Source: an uncultured Flavobacterium sp. (GTDB taxonomy: Bacteria > Bacteroidota > Bacteroidia > Flavobacteriales > Flavobacteriaceae). Taken from it: a DNA stretch of 9,916 bases. The first letter of the stretch is position 1; every line of letters starts with the position of its first letter. The stretch is from NCBI GenBank assembly GCA_946480635.1, contig CAMLKV010000052.1:1-9916 (forward strand). The letters run 5' to 3'. Positions 1 through 6,179 of this stretch are shown here, piece after piece. The notes beneath the pieces were generated by a model. The model worked only from the letters and a program-made list of their open reading frames with translations, did not search any database and had not been told where the DNA came from. The position numbers and the translations under genes are program-made.

Positions 1-1
1 A

Positions 2-430
2 TTAATGAAGAAAACAAACGCAATTATTGGTGGTGAAGGAAATGGTGGAATAATTTACCCAGAGTTGCACTATGGAAGAGATAGTTTGGTTGGAGTTGCC
101 TTGTTTTTAACTTACTTAGCAGGTCAAAATAAAACGGTTGCCGAGTTACGTGCGAGTTATCCACAATATTATATGAGTAAAAATAAAATTGAATTGACAC
201 CTCAATTAGATGTTGATGCGATTTTAAAAACATTAACAGAAACCTATAAAAACGAGCAAATTTCTACAATTGACGGTGTGAAAATTGATTTTGCCACAGA
301 ATGGGTTCATTTACGTAAATCGAATACAGAGCCTATAATTCGTATTTATACTGAAGCTCCTACGCAAAATGAAGCTGATATTTTAGCAGAACGCTTTGTT
401 AATGAGCTAAAAGCTATCGCTGGAATTTAA
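2..430 (+). CDS. glmM: Phosphoglucosamine mutase, C-terminal part (5' end outside window)
   Basis: This is the C-terminal ~140 residues of an alpha-D-phosphohexomutase, most likely the GlmM that converts glucosamine-6-phosphate to glucosamine-1-phosphate for UDP-GlcNAc, peptidoglycan and lipid A synthesis in the cytosol. The reading frame is open to the left edge, so the in-frame ATG at 5 is an internal Met, not a start. Two family loops are visible. GGEGNGG is the sugar-binding loop (GEXSGH in E. coli GlmM, here the GEGNGG form) and is followed by a GRDSLVG helix. RKSNTEPIIRIYTEA is the domain-4 phosphate-binding loop. The phosphoserine loop and metal site lie outside the window. Sister enzymes (phosphomannomutase, phosphoglucomutase) share these C-terminal motifs, so substrate assignment is from overall resemblance to Bacteroidota GlmM. 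The gene ends 1 base before a perfect hairpin terminator. Confidence 0.85.
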   Translation, partial: LMKKTNAIIGGEGNGGIIYPELHYGRDSLVGVALFLTYLAGQNKTVAELRASYPQYYMSKNKIELTPQLDVDAILKTLTETYKNEQISTIDGVKIDFATEWVHLRKSNTEPIIRIYTEAPTQNEADILAERFVNELKAIAGI

Positions 431-466
431 AATAAAAAGCCCTTAAAATTTTAAGGGCTTTTTATT
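431..466. terminator. Bidirectional intrinsic terminator between convergent genes
   Basis: An 18+18 nt perfect inverted repeat centred at 448/449: the left half ends in AAAAAGCCCTTAAAA and the right half is its exact complement, TTTTAAGGGCTTTTT. The GCCC/GGGC core is flanked by an A-run on one side and a T-run on the other, so it can terminate both the glmM-like gene from the left and the lipoprotein gene from the right. The two stop codons lie 1 and 5 bases from its edges. Confidence 0.9.
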
Positions 467-471
467 TGTTT

Positions 472-1023
472 TTAAAACGTCTGAAATGTTGCTTGACAAT
501 ATCCAGTAATAGTTTTTGTATCTGTTGGACTATCTTGATTTTTTAAAACTACGTTGTTAAATGTTAATTTAAAATTATTATTTCCATTATCGACTACAGT
601 TACAGTTCCTGAGGCAAATATATAATCTCCACCATATATATGATTAAAATTTTCTAATGAACAAAAGCTATAGCTTGTACTATTAGACATTGCATCCATT
701 GAGTTTACAGTTAAATCATAAGTCCCGTTTATATTTGCTTGTGATTTAGGTGAATATAGCACAAAAGTAATGCTTTCAGAATTTTCAGGAGTAGTTGAGT
801 TTCCTTTTAAAATTGTAAATGTTCTATTTCTGTATACTGAAGATTCTGTATAAATTGAAGTGTTATAAGAATTTCCAGCTGAATTTGTACCAATTTGAAA
901 TGTTGAGCCGTTTACAAATAATGTTCCCTCCGGTGTATTTGTTCTAGACTCATCGTCATTACTACATTTTACAAAAAGCAAACTAATTGTAAGAACTATA
1001 AGTAGGTTTAAAATTTTTTTCAT
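472..1023 (-). CDS. Hypothetical surface-type lipoprotein
   Basis: A 183-residue exported lipoprotein of unknown function. The start at 1023 is chosen because it begins a classic signal sequence (MKKILNLLIVLTISLLFVKC). The longer in-frame ATG at 1089 would add 22 residues and would lie upstream of the promoter at 1062-1090. The predicted lipidated Cys is residue 20; the Lys just before it is atypical for a lipobox. After the Cys comes SNDDES, an acidic stretch resembling the Bacteroidota lipoprotein export signal that sends lipoproteins to the cell surface (known for the phylum; inferred here). The mature part is rich in Ser, Thr, Asn and alternating hydrophobic residues, suggesting a beta-sandwich, and ends in an aromatic residue. 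Two Cys (in SFCSLENF and TGYCQATF) could form a disulfide. I recognise no enzyme motif. The gene has its own promoter and ends at the two-way terminator. Confidence 0.8.
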   Translation of the reverse strand: MKKILNLLIVLTISLLFVKCSNDDESRTNTPEGTLFVNGSTFQIGTNSAGNSYNTSIYTESSVYRNRTFTILKGNSTTPENSESITFVLYSPKSQANINGTYDLTVNSMDAMSNSTSYSFCSLENFNHIYGGDYIFASGTVTVVDNGNNNFKLTFNNVVLKNQDSPTDTKTITGYCQATFQTF

Positions 1024-1061
1024 CTTGTTGATTTTTAATGATTTAAAATTGATTTGGGCAG

Positions 1062-1090
1062 CAAATTTATGATAACTTTTTTCTTTCAAA
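1062..1090 (-). promoter_or_regulatory. Bacteroidota-type promoter for the lipoprotein gene
   Basis: On the minus strand, TTTG (1087-1090) is followed after 17 bases by TAAATTTG (1062-1069). This matches the -33 TTTG and -7 TAnnTTTG consensus of Bacteroidota primary sigma promoters. Transcription would start near 1055, about 30 bases before the chosen ATG, and this excludes the longer start at 1089. The element sits directly downstream of the preceding gene's terminator (1101-1131), so the lipoprotein gene appears to be its own unit. Confidence 0.65.
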
Positions 1091-1100
1091 ATTTATCAAT

Positions 1101-1131
1101 AAAAAAACTGCAACTAAATGTTGCAGTTTTT
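1101..1131 (-). terminator. Intrinsic terminator after the His-rich protein gene
   Basis: A 7-bp GC-containing stem (CTGCAAC at 1108-1114 and GTTGCAG at 1120-1126) with loop TAAAT is extended by an A-run on the left and a T-run on the right. Read on the minus strand, it lies just after the stop at 1138-1140 and ends in a run of seven T. It could also act on the plus strand, but no plus-strand gene leads into it. Confidence 0.8.
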
Positions 1132-1137
1132 AGTTTT

Positions 1138-1554
1138 TTAATGTTTATGTTTTCCGTGGCCTTTATGATGATGGTGGTCGTGATCATCATCATAGTGAAT
1201 CACTTTTACTTTGTGTTTTTTAGGTTTTTTGTATTTCACTACGTGAACATGATTATCCCTATAAGGATTATGACCTATAAATTCTAACTGAACCTGTGGA
1301 ACACCTCCTAAATTTATATTGATAAAAGGCCTAGGTATAGTAGCACTTATAGACCATCTTCCTCTATTTAAATAAATATAATTATGTGCTTCTATGTCAT
1401 AATAGAAGTTTTGCTCAGGGAAGTAGATATGTTTGGTTTTTGCTCTATAACCGTGAGCAGGAGCCCATGGTGGTGGACCTTGAGCAAACATATTATCAGG
1501 TATTATCAAAAATAAGAAGGTTGCAATAACTGCCGTTTTAATTAACTTTTTCAT
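1138..1554 (-). CDS. Small exported protein with His-rich tail, function unknown
   Basis: A 138-residue secreted or periplasmic protein. Residues 1-24 form a signal peptide, with likely cleavage after NMFA, before QGPPPWAPAHGYRAKT. The mature N-terminal half (PPPWAPAHGYRAK, then IYFPEQNFYYDIEAHNYIYL) resembles a small hypothetical family that I recall as common in flavobacteria, with no known function. The C-terminus becomes strongly basic and histidine-rich: VKYKKPKKHKVK is followed by a stretch with three Asp in a row, then four His in a row, and a KGHGKHKH end. Such a tail could bind transition metals or polyanions; that is inference. The stop is followed by a strong terminator. Only 45 bases separate its start from the upstream VOC gene, no terminator lies between, and no clear promoter is visible there, so read-through from the upstream operon is likely. 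Confidence 0.75.
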   Translation of the reverse strand: MKKLIKTAVIATFLFLIIPDNMFAQGPPPWAPAHGYRAKTKHIYFPEQNFYYDIEAHNYIYLNRGRWSISATIPRPFININLGGVPQVQLEFIGHNPYRDNHVHVVKYKKPKKHKVKVIHYDDDHDHHHHKGHGKHKH

Positions 1555-1599
1555 TTCTAATAGATTTATGGTTAGTAAACGGTTAAAATAGATAATTTA

Positions 1600-2031
1600 T
1601 TATTTCTTATCATAGTTTACCATCCAGTTTATACCAAACTTATCAACAAACATGCCAAAGTAAGCTCCCCAAAAAGTATCAGCCATAGGCATTTTTATAT
1701 CACCTCCAGAAGATAGCCCGTTAAATAATTTATCTGCTTCATCTTTATTTTCAGCATTTATGGATAGTGAGAAGTTATTTCCAAAAGTAACATTTCCACC
1801 AAATCCTTCAGATGTATCACTGCCAAAAAGCATACTGCCATTCCCAATTGGTAAACTAACATGCATTATTTTATCAGCATCAGCTTCAGATACAGGTGGC
1901 TGCCCTTCAGCTGGAGGCATATCTTTAAATTTTCCAATATATTCAAATTCACCGCCAAAAACTGATTTATAAAAGTTAAAAGCAGCTTCGCAATTTCCAT
2001 TAAAAGTCAAATAAGTGTGTACACTCGCCAT
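1600..2031 (-). CDS. VOC superfamily protein, PhnB-like
   Basis: A 143-residue vicinal-oxygen-chelate fold protein of the PhnB-like / glyoxalase-bleomycin-resistance group. It opens with MASVHTYLTFNGNCEAAFNFYKSVFGGE, where the GNCEAA.NFY pattern is typical of PhnB-like proteins. It also has the second-strand segment MHVSLPIGNGSMLFGSD and closes with WGAYFGMFVDKFGINWMVNYD. Family members form dimers with a small-molecule pocket; many are old '3-demethylubiquinone methyltransferase' annotations without proven activity, so no substrate is assigned. The length is normal for the family. It lies 21 bases downstream of the tandem SRPBCC gene on the same strand and is very probably cotranscribed with it. 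SRPBCC/VOC pairing suggests shared handling of a hydrophobic or toxic small molecule, which is inference. Confidence 0.85.
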   Translation of the reverse strand: MASVHTYLTFNGNCEAAFNFYKSVFGGEFEYIGKFKDMPPAEGQPPVSEADADKIMHVSLPIGNGSMLFGSDTSEGFGGNVTFGNNFSLSINAENKDEADKLFNGLSSGGDIKMPMADTFWGAYFGMFVDKFGINWMVNYDKK

Positions 2032-2052
2032 AGTTTTTTGTTTTTTTATTGT

Positions 2053-2904
2053 TTAATTATTTTCAGTATATTTTTTAAAATTAGTTAATATTGCTTGCCA
2101 ACCACCTCTTTGTAATTCCAAAGAATTTTCAGTTTCAGGTTCAAAAGTTTCAGTAATAATAACTTTATCATCAATGATATTGAAAGTAATGGAAACATTT
2201 CTACCATCAGCAATTTGATAAACAATTTTTTTATATGTATCAATTTCTGAATATTTTCCTTCAAAATCAAAACTCATTGATCCATCTTTTGCAGCCATAG
2301 TACAAATGAATGTTCCTCCTACTTTTAAATCGTTTTTAGCCGATGGAGTGTGCCAATCATCAGATGCATTGTTCCAATTTACAATATGTTTTGGATTTGT
2401 CCAATAATCCCATACTTTTTCAATAGGAGCATTAACTGAAATATAAATCGAAATACTTTTTACGGAAGGATTTTCAGCAATTTCTTTTAATTTTTTTAGT
2501 CCATTTGGGAAGCTTTGGTCAAAATAATCAACATATTGATCTATAACATCAACTGATGCTTTTACAGTGGTTTTGCCATTATTTTCAACTAATTCATATC
2601 TTTCTTCACACCCTGACCATAATTTGGTTTCATCATCAATTGGTTGTTCTTCAAAATTCTTCAAAATTCCAATGTGATTAAAACTCATTATTTCGAATGG
2701 TTTATTTATTGAAACTGATGAAAACATTCCCTCTCCGCTGGGAGATAAAAAATGTGCTTTAGAACCTTCTTTGTAGTCTGTAACTACATATGAACCTTCG
2801 CAAAATGCGTTGGTCCAGTTTTTGTAATTTTCCTCGTCCCATAAAGAATACCATACCTTTTCGGCAGGTGCGTTAATGTCGATTGTAAATTCTAGTTTTT
2901 TCAT
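2053..2904 (-). CDS. Tandem SRPBCC (AHSA1/START-like) domain protein
   Basis: A 283-residue cytosolic protein made of two consecutive SRPBCC helix-grip domains, about residues 1-145 and 148-283. Both halves begin with the same signature. Residues 5-31 read EFTIDINAPAEKVWYSLWDE... followed by NW; residues 152 onward read SIYISVNAPIEKVWDYW followed by a matching NW. The second half ends in GGWQAILTNFKKYTE, the usual C-terminal helix of AHSA1-type proteins. Single-domain members of about 140-160 residues are the norm, so this is a duplication-fusion. SRPBCC folds bind hydrophobic ligands in a deep cavity; the ligand is unknown. The start at 2904 gives the family N-terminus directly, with no signal peptide. 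It is the first gene of the run leading to the VOC and His-rich genes. I see no clean promoter in the 119 bases between it and the SelO stop. Confidence 0.85.
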   Translation of the reverse strand: MKKLEFTIDINAPAEKVWYSLWDEENYKNWTNAFCEGSYVVTDYKEGSKAHFLSPSGEGMFSSVSINKPFEIMSFNHIGILKNFEEQPIDDETKLWSGCEERYELVENNGKTTVKASVDVIDQYVDYFDQSFPNGLKKLKEIAENPSVKSISIYISVNAPIEKVWDYWTNPKHIVNWNNASDDWHTPSAKNDLKVGGTFICTMAAKDGSMSFDFEGKYSEIDTYKKIVYQIADGRNVSITFNIIDDKVIITETFEPETENSLELQRGGWQAILTNFKKYTENN

Positions 2905-3023
2905 TATTAAAGGATTATATTGGATTTTATATGTCTAAAACATTCCATTAATTTCATCTAAATCATAAAACCAACAAACCATAATCATTTTAGAATTTTT
3001 TAAGGAACTTAAAATTACAAAAA

Positions 3024-4577
3024 TTAAGAACTACAAGACAGCATCGAACAACCTATTTTTTCTCTTGCCCAATCGGGTCTTTTGGCGAACCATTTTTCAT
3101 TTTCTGGCTGTTCGTCGTAAGGTTTTTGTAAAAGAGTATATAATTCATTAATTACCGAATAATCTTCTTTGTCTGCTGCATCAATAGCTATTTGTGCCAT
3201 ATAGTTACGAAGTACATATTTAGGATTTGTAGCATCCATTTTTTCTTTTCTTTCAGAATCTGATAATTTCTCTTGTTTTATTCTTGCGATATATTCACTA
3301 AGCAAAAAATGCCAAGCAGTTAAAATTTCATCCTTAATTTCGTCTAGTTGATAAAAAGCTGGACTAATTTTTGAGAAAGCATGTTCTTGACTATCCTCTT
3401 TTTCGATGTTTGATAATAATCTGAAGAAGATTGTCATATCAGTTTCTTTAACAGTTAATAATTCGGTCAATTGATAAATCAGTTTTATGTCATTTTCAAT
3501 TTTTAAAGTGAAGCCTAATTTCCCTTTCATCATTTCTAAGTATTTGGCCTCATATTCAGTTTGATAATTATTTAAAATATCTTCAAAAGGTTTTGCTTCG
3601 TTCACTAATGGATACAAAGCATTCGCCAATTGATAAAGATTCCAAAGCGCAATTTCAGGCTGATTTCCAAATCGATATCTTTTGTGTTGTATGTCTGTTG
3701 TATTTGGAGTCCAATTTGGATTGTAATCTTCCAACCAGCCATATGGGCCATAATCTATTGTCAAACCATGAATGCTCATATTATCAGTATTCATTACTCC
3801 ATGAACAAAACCAACTCGTTGCCACTCAATTATCATGTTAAGTGTTGATTTGCAAACAGTTTTAAAAAAAGAAATATATTTTTCAGTTCCATCAACTATA
3901 ATTTCAGGGAAATAGTGTTTAATGGTAAAATCAGTCAGTTGTTGAAGGGTTTTCAAATCATTTCTAGAAGCAAAAATTTCAAAATTTCCAAAACGAATAA
4001 AAGAAGGAGCAACTCTACAAACAATGGCTCCTTTTTCATATGCAGGATTTCCATTGTACATGATGTCTCTTAAGACTTTATCTCCAGTTAATGATAAAGA
4101 TAAGGAACGTGTACTTGGAACACCTAAATAATACATGGCTTCGGCACATAAATATTCTCTGATCGATGATCGAAGAACTGCCAATCCATCTGCATTTCTT
4201 GAATATGGCGTTTTTCCAGCACCTTTTAGCTGTAAAGTAAGATTATTGGTTTCAAATAAATTTATGGCTCTTCCATCACCTAATTGTCCTGCCCAAGTAC
4301 CAAATTGATGACCTCCGTAGCACATGGCAAAAGGTTTAGTATTCTCTAAAACTTTGTTTCCTGTAAAAACATTTAAAAATTCTTCTGATGAAATATCATT
4401 CTCCTTTAAACCAATCATTTTTACTACTTCTTTTGAAGTATGGATTAATTTAGGATTTGATGAAGGCGTGGGATTTACGTATGAAAAACAAGCGTCAAAA
4501 ACTTTTCTAACTTCATTAGAATCATTTTTATCGGCAGGAAGTTCATTTGTAAATTTATTTTGAATATTAAGTAGCAT
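3024..4577 (-). CDS. selO: Protein adenylyltransferase SelO (YdiU family pseudokinase-fold AMPylase)
   Basis: A 517-residue SelO protein. Known members transfer AMP from ATP to Ser/Thr/Tyr of target proteins and are tied to redox stress. Diagnostic stretches are GGHQFGTWAGQLGDGRAI (89-105), LQLKGAGKTPYSRNADG (115-131), RSSIREYL (136-143), RVAPSFIRFGNFE (188-200), HGVMNTDNMSIHG (259-271) and DYGPYGWLEDY (275-285). By motif, K118, E141, D265, N266 and D275 match the ATP- and metal-binding residues of the Pseudomonas enzyme. The tail ends ...GCSMLSCSS. C515 (codon TGT) sits where eukaryotic SelO has selenocysteine and where E. coli has C476. E. coli C272, its disulfide partner, corresponds here to P291. 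The start at 4577 is chosen over 4610 because residues from MLLNIQNKF onward match the family N-terminus. The gene is divergent from the class V PLP enzyme. A weak AT-rich hairpin (2998-3014) follows the stop. Confidence 0.93.
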   Translation of the reverse strand: MLLNIQNKFTNELPADKNDSNEVRKVFDACFSYVNPTPSSNPKLIHTSKEVVKMIGLKENDISSEEFLNVFTGNKVLENTKPFAMCYGGHQFGTWAGQLGDGRAINLFETNNLTLQLKGAGKTPYSRNADGLAVLRSSIREYLCAEAMYYLGVPSTRSLSLSLTGDKVLRDIMYNGNPAYEKGAIVCRVAPSFIRFGNFEIFASRNDLKTLQQLTDFTIKHYFPEIIVDGTEKYISFFKTVCKSTLNMIIEWQRVGFVHGVMNTDNMSIHGLTIDYGPYGWLEDYNPNWTPNTTDIQHKRYRFGNQPEIALWNLYQLANALYPLVNEAKPFEDILNNYQTEYEAKYLEMMKGKLGFTLKIENDIKLIYQLTELLTVKETDMTIFFRLLSNIEKEDSQEHAFSKISPAFYQLDEIKDEILTAWHFLLSEYIARIKQEKLSDSERKEKMDATNPKYVLRNYMAQIAIDAADKEDYSVINELYTLLQKPYDEQPENEKWFAKRPDWAREKIGCSMLSCSS

Positions 4578-4659
4578 AACTTGATTGTACAAAAATGTTA
4601 TATTAATCAAAAGTAGGTATTATATGAGTAATTTAACGTTATAAAATTGGTAAAAAATG

Positions 4660-4667
4660 TATATTTG
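4660..4667 (+). promoter_or_regulatory. Promoter -7 box for the class V PLP enzyme gene
   Basis: TATATTTG matches the Bacteroidota -7 consensus TAnnTTTG exactly. No clear TTTG is seen 17-23 bases upstream, so only the -7 element is claimed. A transcript would start near 4674, about 12 bases before the ATG at 4686. This excludes the longer in-frame start at 4647, which lies upstream of the box. It falls inside the 108-base divergent region shared with selO. Confidence 0.5.
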
Positions 4668-4685
4668 AACCCAAATTACAACACA

Positions 4686-6173
4686 ATGATTGCAACAGAA
4701 TCTTCAACAGCTTTAGAACAATATTTTCAACAATTTAGAGAAAATATTATTGGTATTAATCAGGAATTTGATTCTCCTTTTGGTAGACAAAAAATTATTT
4801 ATACTGATTGGACCGCCAGCGGAAGATTATATCGTCCTATTGAAGAGAAAATGATGAATGAGTTTGGTCCTTTTGTAGCAAATACTCATACAGAAACTAC
4901 GATATCAGGGACAACTATGACAATGGCTTATCATGAAGCCCGTCATATTATAAAACATCATGTTAAAGCTAACAAAAATGATGTATTGATTACAGATGGA
5001 ACCGGTATGACTGGTGTTGTAAATAAATTTCAAAGAATTTTAGGGCTTCGTGTTTCAGAAAATCTGAAAGAGTTTACTAATATTCCTAAAGAACTAAAGC
5101 CTATTGTTTTTATTTCACATATGGAACACCATTCTAATCAGACTTCTTGGTTAGAAACCATTGCTGATGTTGTTGTTGTTCCAGCTGATGATGAAGGTCT
5201 GTTCTCATTAGAAAATTTTAAAAATATTGTAAATCAATATAAAGACAGAAGTTTCAAAATAGCTTCAATAACATCATGTTCTAATGTTACAGGAATAAAA
5301 ACACCGTATCATGAAGTTGCTAAAATCATGCATCAAAATAATGGAGTTTGTTTTGTAGATTTTGCCTGTTCCGGACCATATGTTGATATCAATATGCATC
5401 CGGCAGATAAAGAAGCATATCTTGATGCTATTTTCTTTTCTCCTCATAAATTCTTAGGAGGTCCTGGTACTTCTGGAGTTTTAGTATTTAATAAAGATCT
5501 TTACCGAAATAATGTTCCAGATTGCCCTGGAGGAGGAACTGTATCTTGGACAAATCCTTGGGGGCAACATAAATACATTGACAATATCGAAGATAGAGAG
5601 GATGGAGGAACTCCTGGATTTTTACAAGTAATTAAAACTGCATTGGCAATTCAGTTGAAAGAAAAAATGGGGGTTAAAAACATTATTGATAGAGAACATG
5701 AGATTGTTGATTTTGTTTTTGATAGACTATCATCAATTCCTAATTTAAATATTTTAGCAGGACAACACAAAGATAGGTTAGGAGTGTTCTCATTTTATAT
5801 AGATGATTTACATTATAATCTAGGGGTTAAATTGCTTAATGATAAATTTGGAATCCAAACAAGAGGTGGATGTAGTTGTGCTGGGACTTATGGTCACTTT
5901 TTACTACATGTAGATCAAGAAACTTCAAATAGTATTACTTGTAATATAGATACTGGTAATTTAGAGCAAAAGCCAGGATGGATAAGAATGTCAATTCATC
6001 CAACAACTACAAATAAAGAAATTGATTTTGTGGTAAGTTGTATTGAACAATTGGCTACAAATCATAAAGAATGGGCCAAAGATTATGTGTATAACTGTAA
6101 GTCAAACGAATTTGCACACAGTAATGCGTCTGATAACAATAATGATAAAGTAAAGAGTTTATTTAAAATATAA
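4686..6173 (+). CDS. Class V-fold PLP-dependent enzyme, cysteine desulfurase/selenocysteine lyase-like
   Basis: A 495-residue fold-type I PLP enzyme of the class V aminotransferase (SufS/CsdA-like) branch. SPHKFLGGPGTSG (252-264) carries the Schiff-base lysine K255. D225 in FVDFACSGPY is the likely pyridine-nitrogen Asp. SHMEHHSN holds the His that stacks on PLP. RGGCSCAGTYGH aligns with the R-x-G-H-H-C-A loop of SufS, putting C398 at the catalytic cysteine position and an extra C396 two residues earlier. Known desulfurases take sulfur from cysteine as a persulfide; the actual substrate here is not determined, because this group is longer than SufS (about 406 residues) and the loop differs. 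The N-terminus (TDWTASGRLYRPIEEKM) binds cofactor phosphate in relatives. The C-terminal extension is Asn/Lys-rich and polar. No suf, isc or carrier gene is adjacent. Its stop is 6 bases from the stop of the convergent acyltransferase gene. Confidence 0.85.
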   Translation: MIATESSTALEQYFQQFRENIIGINQEFDSPFGRQKIIYTDWTASGRLYRPIEEKMMNEFGPFVANTHTETTISGTTMTMAYHEARHIIKHHVKANKNDVLITDGTGMTGVVNKFQRILGLRVSENLKEFTNIPKELKPIVFISHMEHHSNQTSWLETIADVVVVPADDEGLFSLENFKNIVNQYKDRSFKIASITSCSNVTGIKTPYHEVAKIMHQNNGVCFVDFACSGPYVDINMHPADKEAYLDAIFFSPHKFLGGPGTSGVLVFNKDLYRNNVPDCPGGGTVSWTNPWGQHKYIDNIEDREDGGTPGFLQVIKTALAIQLKEKMGVKNIIDREHEIVDFVFDRLSSIPNLNILAGQHKDRLGVFSFYIDDLHYNLGVKLLNDKFGIQTRGGCSCAGTYGHFLLHVDQETSNSITCNIDTGNLEQKPGWIRMSIHPTTTNKEIDFVVSCIEQLATNHKEWAKDYVYNCKSNEFAHSNASDNNNDKVKSLFKI

Positions 6174-6179
6174 TCTTAA

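Noticed and set aside
1054..1287. Plus-strand frame of 77 codons rich in Val, Ile, Met and Phe opposite the His-rich gene.
   Set aside because: The hydrophobic composition is the direct antisense image of the His/Asp codons (CAT/GAT become ATG/ATC); it also runs through the terminator and the minus-strand promoter.
2998..3014. TTTTAAG/CTTAAAA hairpin after selO as a terminator.
   Set aside because: The stem is almost all A-T and there is no T-run after it on the minus strand; it may slow transcription but I cannot call it a terminator.
3024..3040. Possible selenocysteine codon or SECIS element at the end of selO.
   Set aside because: The residue at the Sec position is encoded by TGT (Cys) and the gene ends in TAA; no in-frame TGA is present.
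3593..3848. Open frames of 70-80 codons on the plus strand inside selO, and similar ones inside the VOC, SIMPL and patatin genes.
   Set aside because: They lie opposite well-supported genes, have no family resemblance, promoters or leaders, and are expected by chance in AT-rich coding DNA.
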